A stretch of DNA of 64,000 bases from Clostridia bacterium (GCA_018648645.1 JABGQS010000010.1:1-64000); one strand, 5' to 3'. Numbered from the stretch's first letter, positions 1 to 15,900 are shown. The notes: generated from the letters alone by a model not told the origin. Numbers and translations are program-made.

Positions 1-1547
1 ACAAAGTCTTCAAACTTATCGCCAATTACGCCCGTATCTCCCATTTTCTCGCTGTAGTGCTTGCCGATGTCAAGGGTCAGCACAGGCCGCTCGTCCATGT
101 AGAATACGACCACACCGTTCTCATCGTGTGTGTAATACAAATTATCGTCGATGTCCACTTCCCCTTCATCGAATTGTAAACTGACCAAAAAATCGAAACC
201 GGATATGTCGATAGCCGTATCCCCATACTCCTCGTTAATCGCGTGAACCTCGCTGCCCGGCTTGTCTGTGCGAATGTTCGCTATCTCACCGGCTTTGCTC
301 TCGCTCAAAAAAGCAACATTGTCAAAGCCGTGGTTGCGGTCAATATAGCGAACGATATCGCTTGCATGCTGCGAGACCGGCTCAAGTGACGTTATCTCCC
401 CATCCGCCAACGCGCCTTCCTCCTCCAACGCCTGCTCCAGCCGATTTGACTGACTGCGAAGCGAAACGCTTCCCGCAGACCAAGGACCAATGACGCTAAG
501 CGCAACAACAACTACCAGCGACGCCAGAACAACCACGTTCCTTCGCTTATCGGCAAACGCGGTGACTATGAAATACACTATCATGGCGGATATCCAAATC
601 CCCGCAATCAATGAATAGTACCGATTTTCCGTAACACCGTACTGATTGATACGCAATGCAAGTGCGATAAACATGACGACCAGCGGTGCTATTGACGCAA
701 TCGGATAGAATCGGTTGAAGAACTTGCCGAAGCCTTTATCCAAATACGCCTTTGCCAAAAACAGCACGAATATGCCGACCAACCCGTACCAAAGCACCAG
801 ATTGCCGACAATGCCGCTCGGCATCTCAAAGTTGTTGAACATTATCATTATGAGATACGCATAAACAACTGCGGTATAGGCCAGCAGCAGCGGCATCAGT
901 ATGTACACCGTCAGCACCTTGAACAGCTTGTGCGATTTAAACGCTTCAAACTGCTTTACACCCGTCAAAAACAGCATGGGCGTAAACAGCGCCGCCACCA
1001 CAATAGCAGTGTCGCCGTAAATCTCGTCGATCATATTCACGTTCAGCAGCTCTTGTATCGCGAAAAACAACGCGCACAGCCCGCCAATCAGCACACCCGT
1101 AAACAGCGCAGTAATCGCGCCGCGCCAAATGAGCCTGTTCGCAAACTCGTCGCTGCCCCGGAGCTTGCCTAAATACGGCACCGCCAAAAACAACGCGACA
1201 AGCGCAAACATCACTGCGGCATATCGCACGCCGGTATATTGATAGTCTAAGTTCAGCAGAAACAACCCAAAGCACGTGGCAAGGCACGCCCCGCCAATAA
1301 GCAAACCTGCATAAATAATCTTGGTGATTTTCTCGTAGCTCTCGTACGCTACCTTAGCACAAAGGCAGCTCAGCGCAAACATAAACAGACACATCAGTAT
1401 CTTGACAGGTATGTCCTGGTCTGCAAACACCTCGTGCGATATCAGCAGACCAAACACCCCGGCCGCCGCGCACACCGCAAGCACAATCGGAAATCTGCGC
1501 ACAACAACTTTTAAGTTGTCAATCGCATTTCTCACGAACTTTTTCAT
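1..1547 (-). CDS. Multi-TM membrane protein, DUF4153-like, truncated by window edge
   Basis: Open minus frame from ATG at 1547 (MKKFVRNAIDNLKVVVRRFPIVLAVCAAAGVFGLL...) running off position 1; many hydrophobic helices; absent from ORF track because no stop lies in the window. Confidence 0.65.
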   Translation of the reverse strand, partial: MKKFVRNAIDNLKVVVRRFPIVLAVCAAAGVFGLLISHEVFADQDIPVKILMCLFMFALSCLCAKVAYESYEKITKIIYAGLLIGGACLATCFGLFLLNLDYQYTGVRYAAVMFALVALFLAVPYLGKLRGSDEFANRLIWRGAITALFTGVLIGGLCALFFAIQELLNVNMIDEIYGDTAIVVAALFTPMLFLTGVKQFEAFKSHKLFKVLTVYILMPLLLAYTAVVYAYLIMIMFNNFEMPSGIVGNLVLWYGLVGIFVLFLAKAYLDKGFGKFFNRFYPIASIAPLVVMFIALALRINQYGVTENRYYSLIAGIWISAMIVYFIVTAFADKRRNVVVLASLVVVVALSVIGPWSAGSVSLRSQSNRLEQALEEEGALADGEITSLEPVSQHASDIVRYIDRNHGFDNVAFLSESKAGEIANIRTDKPGSEVHAINEEYGDTAIDISGFDFLVSLQFDEGEVDIDDNLYYTHDENGVVVFYMDERPVLTLDIGKHYSEKMGDTGVIGDKFEDF

Positions 1548-1668
1548 ATCGATCACTCCTTTTGTGCCATGGTGATCAAAGCTGCTTCATCGCCTGTTTC
1601 AGCACGACTTTAGTGTACCACGCAGGCGCTCTTCTTTCAACCAGCGCCGCCCGCTTTGCAGCAAATCA

Positions 1669-1700
1669 AAACCCCCTGCAGCACATCGCCGCAAGGGGTC
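1669..1700 (-). terminator. Probable intrinsic terminator downstream of the flavodoxin gene
   Basis: Minus strand ACCCCTTGC...GCAGGGGGTTTTG hairpin plus short T run. Confidence 0.5.
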
Positions 1701-1726
1701 TTATGCAACCCGCAAGAAAAGTTTGA

Positions 1727-2173
1727 TTAATTCATCAAGCCTGAAGCAAAGCTTTTTGCCTGCGCTATGTCATCTGCGTTCGGTCGCCCTTTGTTCATCC
1801 CACCAATGTATTTTAAGAAACTGTTTGTGTTAAACCCTTTGCAGCGAAATTCTCCCGCGATCTCGGCGTTTTTTGCCGATAACTTAGCGCGGATTTCTGC
1901 GTGCGCGTCCTGCCACAAAACACCCGCTGTCGAGAACACAAAAACTCGCTTGCCCTCAAATGTTTGCGTGCTGTCCGCCACTTTTATTACCGAGCTGTGC
2001 AGCGTGTTGTCGTATATACCCGACCCAAAACCAATCGTGTCAAACTCGTTCAAATCCTCGTGCTTAACCTCGCTTGGCTTGATCAGCTTCGCGCCTATAA
2101 CCTCAGCTATCGCCTTTGCCACTTTCAATGTGCTGCCGTTGTGTGCCGACACGCAGACCATCAATACTCTCAT
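1727..2173 (-). CDS. Flavodoxin family protein
   Basis: MRVLMVCVSAHNGSTLKVAKAIAEVI...; flavodoxin-like N-terminus and FGSGIY motif. Confidence 0.75.
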   Translation of the reverse strand: MRVLMVCVSAHNGSTLKVAKAIAEVIGAKLIKPSEVKHEDLNEFDTIGFGSGIYDNTLHSSVIKVADSTQTFEGKRVFVFSTAGVLWQDAHAEIRAKLSAKNAEIAGEFRCKGFNTNSFLKYIGGMNKGRPNADDIAQAKSFASGLMN

Positions 2174-2328
2174 TATAATTCACCTTTCAATTTTGCTTTT
2201 CATTAATAAGACGATTGAAAAGCCGATTTATTGCACAAAGGCTGTTTTTTTTCGTTAATAACAAAGCCCGTCACAACCGATATCGGCGGGACGGACTCCT
2301 TTGCGTCTTATATCGTTGCTGCCCGCAG

Positions 2329-2550
2329 CTACTCGGCCGAACCAAGCCACTCCGGGAAAATAAGCAATAGTATGCCAAGTGTCATTATCAGAAGACCTAA
2401 AACAATGGTGATTATTCGCGCAGCCCCGGGACCAAGTTTGTCATGAATAAATTTACCTCTGCCAAAACTGAACCCTTTGCCTAGTACGCCTTTAATAATC
2501 ACAACAAGTGCGCCTATTACAATCAAAACAGTCGATACTGCTGTGCTCAT
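2329..2550 (-). CDS. Small two-TM membrane protein, unknown function
   Basis: 73 aa ORF with two hydrophobic helices. Confidence 0.6.
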   Translation of the reverse strand: MSTAVSTVLIVIGALVVIIKGVLGKGFSFGRGKFIHDKLGPGAARIITIVLGLLIMTLGILLLIFPEWLGSAE

Positions 2551-2586
2551 ACATTTTCTCCATCCCTGTTGCCAGTATTTCTGTCG

Positions 2587-3666
2587 CTAACTTTCGAGGA
2601 AATTGACCAGCTTGTCCATCTCTTCTTCATAGTTTGCCGGCTGCACAATCGACATACCTTTGTAGTTGCCGATGTCGTACTTGTCCGGATACGTAAACCT
2701 TTGCAGTTCGCTGACATCCATCTTTAGAACGGCTGTACCGATGTTCACCATCTCGCCGAGCGGGATGTCGGTGCGCACGTAGTCCGTCAAAACGCCTATC
2801 ATAGACGGCACCTGACTTAGATCAATCGAAGCGGCTTCCTTGAACAGCTCGTTCAATACAGTCTGCTGACGCTTCACTCTCGCCGCGTCGCCGCCCACTT
2901 TTCTTATTCTCATATACGCCACGGCTTGCCGCCCGTTAAGGCGCTGCATTCCCGAACCGCTGATGTGCGCAGATTTGCCATCGTTGTCAATGCTGTTCAG
3001 CTCGTCAACAGAGCCATTCACATATTTGACCTCGTTGCTCTGCACGTCAATGTCCACACCGCCAAGCGCGTTGATAATGTCCTCCATCCCGTAGAAGTTG
3101 ACGACCACATAGTAGTCAGGAGTTATGCCGAAGTTGCTCTCCAATGTAAGGTTAGTCAGCTCTATGCTGCCAAAGTGATACGCCGTGTTGATTCGGTTTT
3201 TATCGTGCCCTTCAATCTGCACCAAAGTGTCGCGCATAAACGAGGCGAGCTTAATCTCGTTAGTGTTCGTGTCGATTCGAAGCACCATCAGCACATCGCT
3301 GCGCCCGGTGAATTTGCTGGTGCTGCGGCTGTCCACACCGATCAGCAAAATATCCAGAATCCCGTCCTCCTTGCCAATCGTCTGTACATCGCCGCTAATA
3401 TAATCGACTTCTTCGAGACCTTCAACATTTTCGTCTTCCAAAATATCATAAGTGACGTCGCCTTCGTTGAACCCCAGGTCCCCCCATATTTTCGAAAAGT
3501 CGATAATGAAGTAAAGCGCGACGCCAATAAGCACCACCAACAAAATGATGAAGATTGACAGAACTACTTTAAATCTTGTGCTCCGTTTGCGCTTCTTTTT
3601 ATATTTTACATCTTCTATTTCCATAAAACGAATGCCTTTCGTGCGAAATTTTCCTCTGTATAGCAT
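2587..3666 (-). CDS. LytR-CpsA-Psr (LCP) family cell wall ligase
   Basis: N-terminal TM followed by DILLIGVDSRS, RSDVLMVLRID, YVVVNFYGMEDIINALGGVDID, RIRKVGGDAARVKRQQ LCP motifs. Confidence 0.92.
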   Translation of the reverse strand: MLYRGKFRTKGIRFMEIEDVKYKKKRKRSTRFKVVLSIFIILLVVLIGVALYFIIDFSKIWGDLGFNEGDVTYDILEDENVEGLEEVDYISGDVQTIGKEDGILDILLIGVDSRSTSKFTGRSDVLMVLRIDTNTNEIKLASFMRDTLVQIEGHDKNRINTAYHFGSIELTNLTLESNFGITPDYYVVVNFYGMEDIINALGGVDIDVQSNEVKYVNGSVDELNSIDNDGKSAHISGSGMQRLNGRQAVAYMRIRKVGGDAARVKRQQTVLNELFKEAASIDLSQVPSMIGVLTDYVRTDIPLGEMVNIGTAVLKMDVSELQRFTYPDKYDIGNYKGMSIVQPANYEEEMDKLVNFLES

Positions 3667-3768
3667 ATACTATATCATACTCCGGCGCAATATGTCGCAC
3701 AATCGTAATGGATTATATACATTTATGTAACGTTGTATGCCGCGCGCTCCGCCTGAAGCGTAAAATAA

Positions 3769-3800
3769 AGGACCGCCAAATCGCTTTGGCAGCCCTTTTT
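3769..3800 (-). terminator. Intrinsic terminator after tuf
   Basis: Minus strand GGGCTGCCAAAgcgaTTTGGCGGTCC then TTTATTTT. Confidence 0.65.
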
Positions 3801-3843
3801 AGATTGCTTGTACTTGACGCGTTAATGCGCTCCTAAAAGTTGT

Positions 3844-5058
3844 TTAGTCTTCTACAACGCTTGTAACAACGCCGGAGCCAACTGTTCTTCCGCCTTCGCG
3901 AATAGCGAACCTAAGACCCTCTTCGATAGCGATCGGAGTGATGAGCTTGATCTCCATGTTAACGTGATCGCCCGGCATAACCATCTCTGTACCTTCCGGA
4001 AGAGCGATGCTGCCCGTAACGTCTGTTGTTCTAAAGTAGAACTGTGGACGGTAACCATTGAAGAATGGTGTATGGCGTCCGCCTTCTTCCTTCTTCAACA
4101 CGTAAACCTGACCCATGTAATGAGTATGCGGTTTGATGCTGCCCTTCTTTGCAAGAACCTGACCGCGCTCGATCTCGTCTCTTTGCACACCACGAAGCAG
4201 CAGTCCAACGTTGTCTCCTGCCAAACCTTCGTCAAGAAGCTTTCTGAACATTTCTACGCCCGTTACAACAACGTCCCGCAGCTCCTCTGTCATGCCAACG
4301 ATTTCAACACTCTCGCCAACTTTGACAATTCCACGTTCGATTCTGCCCGTAGCAACTGTGCCACGACCGGTGATTGAGAAAACGTCCTCAACCGGCATCA
4401 AGAACGGCTTGTCTACGTCGCGCTCCGGTGTTGGGATATAGCTGTCAACAGCTTCCATCAACTCGAAAATTGATGCGCATGCTGCGTTGTCTTTTGCGCC
4501 TTCGCCTGACGCTGCGGCTTCAAGTGCCTGCAAAGCGCTTCCCTTGATAATAGGGATGTCGTCGCCCGGGAACTCGTACGCGTCAAGAAGCTCTCTAACT
4601 TCCATCTCAACAAGCTCGATAAGCTCTTCGTCGTCAACCTGGTCTGTCTTGTTAAGGTATACTACGATGTAGGGAACGTTCACCTGACGAGCGAGCAGGA
4701 TGTGCTCACGAGTCTGGGCCATAGGGCCGTCAGTTGCTGCAACCACCAGAATAGCGCCGTCCATCTGGGCAGCACCGGTGATCATGTTCTTGATGTAGTC
4801 GGCGTGCCCCGGACAGTCGATGTGGGCGTAGTGCCGCTCGCCCGTCTCATACTCCACGTGCGCAATGTTGATCGTGATCCCGCGCTCGCGCTCTTCCGGC
4901 GCCTTGTCGATGTCCTCATAGCTCTGTACCTCTGCAAATCCACTCTGTGAAAGCACAGATGTGATAGCAGCCGTAAGTGTTGTCTTACCATGGTCAACGT
5001 GACCGATTGTCCCGATGTTTACATGTGGTTTGTTTCTTTCAAACTTTGCCTTTGCCAT
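3844..5058 (-). CDS. tuf: Elongation factor Tu
   Basis: [30 protein letters not shown]..., [20 protein letters not shown]. Confidence 0.98.
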   Translation of the reverse strand: MAKAKFERNKPHVNIGTIGHVDHGKTTLTAAITSVLSQSGFAEVQSYEDIDKAPEERERGITINIAHVEYETGERHYAHIDCPGHADYIKNMITGAAQMDGAILVVAATDGPMAQTREHILLARQVNVPYIVVYLNKTDQVDDEELIELVEMEVRELLDAYEFPGDDIPIIKGSALQALEAAASGEGAKDNAACASIFELMEAVDSYIPTPERDVDKPFLMPVEDVFSITGRGTVATGRIERGIVKVGESVEIVGMTEELRDVVVTGVEMFRKLLDEGLAGDNVGLLLRGVQRDEIERGQVLAKKGSIKPHTHYMGQVYVLKKEEGGRHTPFFNGYRPQFYFRTTDVTGSIALPEGTEMVMPGDHVNMEIKLITPIAIEEGLRFAIREGGRTVGSGVVTSVVED

Positions 5059-5156
5059 TGATTTTTTCCTCCTAATCAATCCATAAAATAATTTTCTTAT
5101 TAATCTTCTATGTAAACGGATTGCGCTCTAGCGCAAAAAAAATCCGTTGTAACATA

Positions 5157-7217
5157 TCAAGCCATAATTTTCTCTGCAATGCTTGTTGGCACTTCGTTGT
5201 AATGCGAAAACTGCATTGTGAACGTGCCCCTGCCTTGCGTTCTGCTTCTCAGATCTGTCGCGTATCCGAACATTTCGGACAGCGGTGTGTGTGCACGAAT
5301 TACATGTGCTCCACTACGTATCTCTGTGCCTTCGATTTGTCCGCGTCGCGCGTTTTGATTGCCCATAACGTCACCAAGGTAATCATCAGGAACTACGACC
5401 TCAACAGCCATAATAGGCTCTAGCAATGCCGGTGATCCTTTTTTCATAGCCTCTTTGAACGCCATTGAACCGGCAATTTTAAATGCTATTTCCGACGAAT
5501 CTACGTCGTGGTAACTTCCATCAACCAGCGTTGCTCTAAAGTCCATAACTTCGAACCCGGCGAGTATACCGTTTTTAGAAGCTTCCTGTATACCTTTGTC
5601 AACGTGCTGGATGTATTCTCTTGGAACGCTGCCGCCGACAACTTTGTCAACAAACTCGTATCCGCTTCCGGCTTCAAGAGGCTCTACCTCTATAACGACA
5701 TGACCAAACTGACCTCTGCCACCCGTTTGTTTCTTGTACAGACCGGTCGCCTTGACAGGTTTTCTAAGTTTTTCACGATAGCTAACCTGTGGCTGTCCGA
5801 CCTTTGCCTCTACCTTAAACTCGCGCATCATGCGGTCTACGATAATCTCAAGGTGAAGTTCACCCATACCTGCAATAATCGTCTGACCTGTGTCTTCATC
5901 AGTGTAAGTCTTAAACGTAGGGTCTTCTTCTGACAGCTTCATCAAAGCTAGCGTCATTTTTTCCCTGCCGGCTTTGGTTTTTGGCTCTATCGCAACTTCG
6001 ATAACAGGCTCCGGGAAATCCATCTGCTCGAGTATGATCTGGCGTTTGTCGTCACAAAGCGTGTCACCGGTGGTGATTTGCTTGAATCCTACAACCGCCG
6101 CGATGTCTCCCGCGTGCAAAGCATCAATGTCTTCTCTGGCGTTGGCGTGCATCTGCAATATTCTGCCGATACGTTCGCGTTTTTCTTTGGTCGAGTTATA
6201 AACGTACGAGCCGCTCTTTAGCGTACCCGAGTACACTCTTATGAAAGCGAGCTTTCCAACGAACGGGTCTGCCATAATCTTAAAAGCAAGTGCAGCAAAC
6301 GGTTCATTGTCGTCCGCTTTTCTTACCTCGTCGTTGCCTTTGCTGTTCATGCCAACAATCGGCGGAACATCCAGAGGGGACGGCATAAAGTCTACAATCG
6401 CGTCGAGAAGAGGCTGAACGCCTTTGTTGCGATACGAGCTGCCGCACGTTACCGGTACGATATCGAGATCAATAGTAGCTTCCCTGATAGCCGCAACCAA
6501 CTCTTCGTGCTTTATCTCCTCGCCTTCAAAATACTTCTCCAGCAATGCGTCGTTGTGCTCTGCAACCGACTCAATCAGCTTCTCGCGATACTCCTCTGCG
6601 ATGCCAAGCATATCGTCGGGTATTGCAGTTTTCTCTGACTTTGTACCGAGATCGTCAAGATAGACCAGCGCTTGCATATCGATCAAATCGATAATGCCTC
6701 TGAAATCCTCTTCCTTGCCGATTGGCAGCTGAACCGGGACTGCGTTTGCACCGAGGCGATCTTTCATCATCTCAACAACATGCAAAAAGTCTGCGCCCAT
6801 GATGTCCATCTTGTTCACGTACGCCATGCTTGGTACTTTGTACTTTGTTGCCTGGCGCCAAACAGTCTCGGACTGCGGCTCTACACCGCCTTTTGCGCAG
6901 AACACAGCCACAGCGCCGTCTAGTATACGGAGCGATCTTTCGACCTCTACCGTAAAGTCAACGTGCCCGGGTGTGTCAATGATGTTGATGCCATGATCTC
7001 GCCACTGCGCGGACGTTGCAGCAGAGGTAATTGTGATGCCTCGCTCCTGCTCCTGCTCCATCCAATCCATAACAGCATCGCCGTCGTGCACTTCACCAAG
7101 CTTGTACGTTTTGCCTGTATAGTAAAGCACACGTTCGGTCGTTGTAGTCTTACCCGCGTCAATATGCGCCATAATCCCTATATTTCTTGTTTTTTCAAGC
7201 GTATACTTCCTAGGCAA
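5157..7217 (-). CDS. fusA: Elongation factor G
   Basis: [63 protein letters not shown]. Confidence 0.98.
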   Translation of the reverse strand: MPRKYTLEKTRNIGIMAHIDAGKTTTTERVLYYTGKTYKLGEVHDGDAVMDWMEQEQERGITITSAATSAQWRDHGINIIDTPGHVDFTVEVERSLRILDGAVAVFCAKGGVEPQSETVWRQATKYKVPSMAYVNKMDIMGADFLHVVEMMKDRLGANAVPVQLPIGKEEDFRGIIDLIDMQALVYLDDLGTKSEKTAIPDDMLGIAEEYREKLIESVAEHNDALLEKYFEGEEIKHEELVAAIREATIDLDIVPVTCGSSYRNKGVQPLLDAIVDFMPSPLDVPPIVGMNSKGNDEVRKADDNEPFAALAFKIMADPFVGKLAFIRVYSGTLKSGSYVYNSTKEKRERIGRILQMHANAREDIDALHAGDIAAVVGFKQITTGDTLCDDKRQIILEQMDFPEPVIEVAIEPKTKAGREKMTLALMKLSEEDPTFKTYTDEDTGQTIIAGMGELHLEIIVDRMMREFKVEAKVGQPQVSYREKLRKPVKATGLYKKQTGGRGQFGHVVIEVEPLEAGSGYEFVDKVVGGSVPREYIQHVDKGIQEASKNGILAGFEVMDFRATLVDGSYHDVDSSEIAFKIAGSMAFKEAMKKGSPALLEPIMAVEVVVPDDYLGDVMGNQNARRGQIEGTEIRSGAHVIRAHTPLSEMFGYATDLRSRTQGRGTFTMQFSHYNEVPTSIAEKIMA

Positions 7218-7240
7218 TTTCTCTCTCCTTGTTTCTCATG

Positions 7241-7711
7241 CTACCACCTGTAATGAGCGAAAGCCTTGTTGGCTTCTGCCATCCTGTGCATGTCTTCGCG
7301 CTTTTTCACGCTTGCACCGGTGCCGTTATAAGCGTCCATTAGTTCTCCGCTGAGCCGCTGGCTCATCGTTTTCTCGTTTCTTGCTCTTGTATGAAGTACC
7401 ATCCACCGAATGGCAAGTGTCTGCCTTCTTTCGGGACGAACTTCTATCGGCACCTGGTATGTTGCACCACCCACTCTTCTTGCTTTTACTTCAAGAACAG
7501 GCATGATGTTCTCCATTGCCTTTTCAAAAACCTCTAAAGGTTCAAGCTCCATTTTTTCTTTGACTATATCAAAGGCATCATAACAAATCTTTTGTGCCGT
7601 TCCTTTTTTGCCGTCCAGCATGACCTGATTAATAAGCTTGGTCAAAACGATGGACTTGTAAATAGGATCCGGCAAGACGTCATGCTTTGGAGCTGCTCCG
7701 CGTCTTGGCAT
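7241..7711 (-). CDS. rpsG: 30S ribosomal protein S7
   Basis: [42 protein letters not shown]. Confidence 0.97.
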   Translation of the reverse strand: MPRRGAAPKHDVLPDPIYKSIVLTKLINQVMLDGKKGTAQKICYDAFDIVKEKMELEPLEVFEKAMENIMPVLEVKARRVGGATYQVPIEVRPERRQTLAIRWMVLHTRARNEKTMSQRLSGELMDAYNGTGASVKKREDMHRMAEANKAFAHYRW

Positions 7712-7726
7712 GTTTCTCCTCCTTAA

Positions 7727-8101
7727 TTACTTCTTAGGACGTTTGGCACCGTATTTACTACGCGCCTGTTTCCTATCCGCAACTCCCGCACTATCGAGAG
7801 CGCCTCTAACTATATGATATCTAACGCCCGGCAGATCTTTGATCCTGCCGCCTCTTATAAGAACAACACTATGCTCTTGCAGATTGTGACCAATACCGGG
7901 AATGTACGCAGTACCTTCCAGACCATTGACCAAGCGAACTCTAGCAATTTTTCTAAGGGCCGAATTTGGCTTCTTTGGTGTCATCGTCCTCACCGTCAAG
8001 CAAACGCCTCTTTTTTGAGGACACTGCTTTAGTATTGGAGAACCGCTCTTCGTCGTAGCCGTTTTTCTTCCCTGTTTAACCAGTTGGTTAATTGTAGGCA
8101 T
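7727..8101 (-). CDS. rpsL: 30S ribosomal protein S12
   Basis: [13 protein letters not shown]...[17 protein letters not shown]...[19 protein letters not shown]; internal ATG preferred to upstream start of the ORF. Confidence 0.97.
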   Translation of the reverse strand: MPTINQLVKQGRKTATTKSGSPILKQCPQKRGVCLTVRTMTPKKPNSALRKIARVRLVNGLEGTAYIPGIGHNLQEHSVVLIRGGRIKDLPGVRYHIVRGALDSAGVADRKQARSKYGAKRPKK

Positions 8102-8148
8102 ATCTTTCTCTTCGCCTCCTTTCATCGTTCATTTTTTATAAAAACCCC

Positions 8149-8436
8149 TTAGCAACCCAAGCTTTCGGGAATGTCTTTCTTGCTCTTTTTTATTGTTGCG
8201 GCACACGCGCTTCCTACTTCTATGCCTGCCGCTTTGCCTATCTGATGCATGGTACACGACATGTCATACTCTATGCCGTATTTCTCGCACGCCTTCTTAA
8301 GCTTGTCTGTCAGCTGCTCGTCAGCGTCTTTTGCGATGTATACCTTTGTCAGCACGCAGGTGCCCGCAAACTTCATTACCTGTTTGCTTCCCACTATTCT
8401 TTCGCTTGCGCAGGACAGCTCTTCTATGATACTCAC
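8149..8436 (-). CDS. L7Ae/L30e-like (YbxF-type) RNA-binding protein
   Basis: VYIAKDADEQLTDKLKKACEKYGI...MHQIGKAAGIEVGSACAATI resembles L7Ae-like proteins; position next to rpsL matches the family's usual location. Confidence 0.75.
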   Translation of the reverse strand: MSIIEELSCASERIVGSKQVMKFAGTCVLTKVYIAKDADEQLTDKLKKACEKYGIEYDMSCTMHQIGKAAGIEVGSACAATIKKSKKDIPESLGC

Positions 8437-8522
8437 TACCTAACCCTCCATGCGGACAAAAGCCGTGCGGACATTAAAAAATGCGCACAGCAGAGACATT
8501 TTAACACCGGGCAACCCGCTTG

Positions 8523-9302
8523 TCAATCCTCTAAAAAGGATGTTTGTGAAAATTCTTCGTCATTCTCACCGGCAAGTCGTTTTAAGTCGCCGATTTTACG
8601 CAGCATTGGCTTCTTTGAGAAGATGTATCTTGTTACTGCTCCGTTGTTCTCCTGTACCAAAAACCAGCCGCGCTCCTGCATATCCGCGCAAACCGGAATC
8701 TCGAAGACGTTTGTGTACATCTGGCTGCTCTTGGCTTTGATAAACTGCTTTGCAAGAAACTTTCCTGCAAAGTATCCAAACACGCCGCCCCCAATTACGA
8801 TGAGATACGGAATAAATGAGGATGACGTATCAAAGCCGAGTCCTGTGCCCGGCACAACCAGCAGCATAATTGCCACCGCTGCAAAAAACGCAATGGACAG
8901 CCACTTGATGGCTTCATACCATCTTAGCGCGCTGCGGCATTCTTTGCATACCGAGATGTTCATAGGTACCAATGAGCCGATGCGCCGACGAATCTTTTTC
9001 CCCAGACCAAAGAACATTCCGCGTTTGCTCTCCGGGTCTTTGTGACCTAGATCAATCAATGCATATCCGGCTCTGGGGCGCGGGTCTTTTTTGCAAAATG
9101 CGCACTTGTCGCCACTGAGGTCGTCAAAGTTATCGGGCAACAAGTTTAGCATCGCTTCGAAGTTGCTCAAAGCGTCTTTTCTGTCGTCCTCGTTCTTCAT
9201 GCCGCCAATGTAGCATTCACCGCAGTCCTTGTCGATCCATTTGCATATTGACGTGTCGGTTACAACACAGTTTTCGTTTTTTGCCATGCTATTGTCCCCC
9301 AT
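8523..9302 (-). CDS. Cysteine-rich zinc-ribbon-like membrane protein, unknown function
   Basis: CxnC pairs (KCAFCKKD, VCKECRSA), two central TM helices; lies between rpoC and the L7Ae-like gene. Confidence 0.65.
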   Translation of the reverse strand: MGDNSMAKNENCVVTDTSICKWIDKDCGECYIGGMKNEDDRKDALSNFEAMLNLLPDNFDDLSGDKCAFCKKDPRPRAGYALIDLGHKDPESKRGMFFGLGKKIRRRIGSLVPMNISVCKECRSALRWYEAIKWLSIAFFAAVAIMLLVVPGTGLGFDTSSSFIPYLIVIGGGVFGYFAGKFLAKQFIKAKSSQMYTNVFEIPVCADMQERGWFLVQENNGAVTRYIFSKKPMLRKIGDLKRLAGENDEEFSQTSFLED

Positions 9303-9304
9303 GG

Positions 9305-12916
<3,612 letters not shown>

Positions 12917-12956
12917 TAAATTCCTCTCCTCTCGTATGTAAAAATCTTTTAAATTT

Positions 12957-15900
12957 TTAGTCGTTTTCTTCTTCGTCTTCTGTCGGCGCGTCGTCTGCTT
13001 CTCTCAAGCTTTCAAGCGACTCGACCTCTATATCGTCGATACCGGTTGCGTCATCGGCGTCTTCCTTGTCGTCCGAGTCGTCAATCTCCAGGTCGACGTC
13101 GTCAATTTCGATGTCGTCCAGACCGTCGAGATCGGGCACGTCCATTTCGTCAAAGCTTAAGTTAGAGAAATCGATCTCTTCGTCCGGCTTGGCTGTCGCG
13201 GCGGCTTCCTCTGTTTCCTCGCCTGCGATGTTGACTTCCAGCCCAACAACTTCGTCTTCGATGCTCTCTTTTAAGTTCAACTCGCCTACTTCGCTCATAA
13301 CTTTTACATCCAGCGATAGTGACTGCATCTCTTTGATGAGTACCTTGAAGGACTCGGGAACGCCCGGTTCTGGGATGTTCTCGCCCTTGACGATAGCCTC
13401 GTATGTCTTTACACGACCGACAACGTCATCTGATTTGACCGTCAGAATCTCTTGAAGGGTGTTTGCCGCGCCGTATGCTTCGAGTGCCCAAACCTCCATC
13501 TCACCAAAACGCTGACCGCCGAACTGGGCTTTACCGCCGAGTGGCTGCTGCGTAACAAGCGAATATGGTCCTGTGCTTCGTGCGTGAATTTTGTCGTCTA
13601 CCAGATGGTGAAGCTTCAATATATACATGTAGCCGACCGTAACGCGATTTTCAAATGCTTCACCGCTTCGTCCGTCGTACAGTACAGTCTTACCGTCCGG
13701 GTTCAGCCCCAGCTCGGTAAAGTAGTGTATGATGTCGTCCTCTGTTGCGCCGTCGAAAACAGGCGTTGCGATTTTCCAGCCGAGTGCTTTTGCGCAGTAT
13801 CCGAGATGAACCTCGAGAACTTGACCGATGTTCATACGCGACGGTACTCCGAGCGGATTCAGCACGATGTCGAGCGGTGTGCCGTCCGGCAGGAATGGCA
13901 TATCTTCCACAGGAAGAATGCGCGATATAACGCCTTTGTTTCCGTGACGTCCTGCCATTTTGTCGCCGACGCTTATTTTACGCTTTTGCGCGATGTAGCA
14001 TCGAACCAGCTTGTTAACGCCGGCTGTCAGCTCGTCTTTGTTCTCTCTCGTGAAGACTTTGACGTCTACCACGATGCCTTCTTCGCCATGCGGTACGCGA
14101 AGTGAAGTGTCTCGCACTTCTCTTGCTTTTTCGCCGAAGATTGCACGAAGCAGTCGCTCTTCTGCCGTAAGCTCGGTCTCGCCTTTTGGCGTTACTTTGC
14201 CGACGAGGATGTCGCCCGCTTTGACCTCTGCACCGATGCGGATGATGCCACGCTCGTCAAGGTCTTTCAAAGCGTCTTCACCGACGTTCGGAATGTCGCG
14301 CGTAATCTCTTCGGGACCAAGCTTTGTGTCCCGCGCTTCGCTTTCGTAACCTTCTATGTGTATTGACGTGAATACATCGTCACGAACAAGTCTCTCGCTG
14401 ATGAGTATCGCGTCCTCGTAGTTGTAGCCTTCCCAAGTCATAAAACCGATAAGCGCGTTTTTCCCCAGAGCCATTTCGCCCATGTCGGTAGAAGGTCCGT
14501 CGGCGATGATGTCGCCCTTTTTGACCTTTTCGCCCACTTTGACGATTGGGTAGTTGTTGATGCACGTGCCTTGGTTTGATCTTGAGAACTTGATTAGCTT
14601 GTATTCTCTTGTTGTGTCGTCTTCCTTTACTTTGATCATGTCGGAAGAAACGCTTTTGACAACGCCGTCCTCGCGGGCAAGAATTGTGCCGCCCGAGTCT
14701 TTTGCTGCTTTGTGCTCCATGCCTGTGCCGACAATCGGCGCTTCGGGTACGATAAGCGGAACTGCTTGACGCTGCATGTTAGATCCCATCAGAGCACGGT
14801 TCGCGTCATCGTTCTCTAGGAAAGGTATCAGCCCCGTGGCTACCGAAACAACCTGCTTTGGCGAAACGTCCATGAGGTCGACTTCTTCTCTTGCAACCTC
14901 GACGATTTCTTCGAGGCGGCGACACATAACGCGGTCGTGCACGAAATGTCCGTCGGCTGCAATCGGCTCGTTTGCCTGTGCAACTACGTAGTTGTCCTCT
15001 TCGTCTGCCGTCAAGTAAATAATCTCTTTGGTCACCACTTTTTTCTTCTTGTCGATTTTTCTGTATGGTGACTCGATAAATCCGTACTGATTAACACGCG
15101 CGTATGTTGACAGCGAGCCAATAAGACCGATGTTTGGACCTTCCGGCGTCTCAATTGGGCACATTCTGCCGTAATGCGTATGATGAACGTCACGTACATC
15201 GAAACTGGCGCGCTCTCTGTTTAGACCACCCGGCCCTAGTGCGCTGAGCCTTCTCTTGTGCGTAAGCTCGGCAAGCGGATTCGTCTGGTCCATAAACTGT
15301 GAGAGCTGGGAGCTGCCAAAGAACTCTTTGATGGCCGCTGTGACAGGTCGTATGTTAATTAGGTTGCTTGGCGTTGCGACGTCCATGTCTTGGATGCTCA
15401 TGCGCTCACGCACAACACGCTCTAGGCGGCTTAGCCCAACGCGGATTTGGTTTTGCAGAAGCTCGCCAACGCTGCGCAAACGTCTGTTGCCAAGGTGATC
15501 GATGTCGTCCGTGATGCCGACGCCGTATTTCAGACCCATTTCGTAGCTGACCGAAGCCATGATGTCGTCGACAATCACGTGCTTTGGTATCAGCGTGTCA
15601 ATAGATGCTTTGATCTGCTTTTTAAGAAGCTCTTTATCTTTGCCGCATTCCAGCAGGATTGCTTTGAAAGTCGGGTAATGCACTTTTTCATTTATGTCGA
15701 CTTCGCTTAAGTCGAACTTTAGCATGCTGCTAACGTCCGCAAAGTTGTTGCCGACTACTTTGACTTCTTGCTCGCCGATTAAAAGGCTTAGGTTGTTGAT
15801 GCCCGCTACTTCGATCTCTGCAGCGCTCTCTCTTGTGATTTTCTCGCCCTTTGCTACAAGCAGCTCGCCGTCTTCACTGACAACGTTGCCTGCGCTGATG

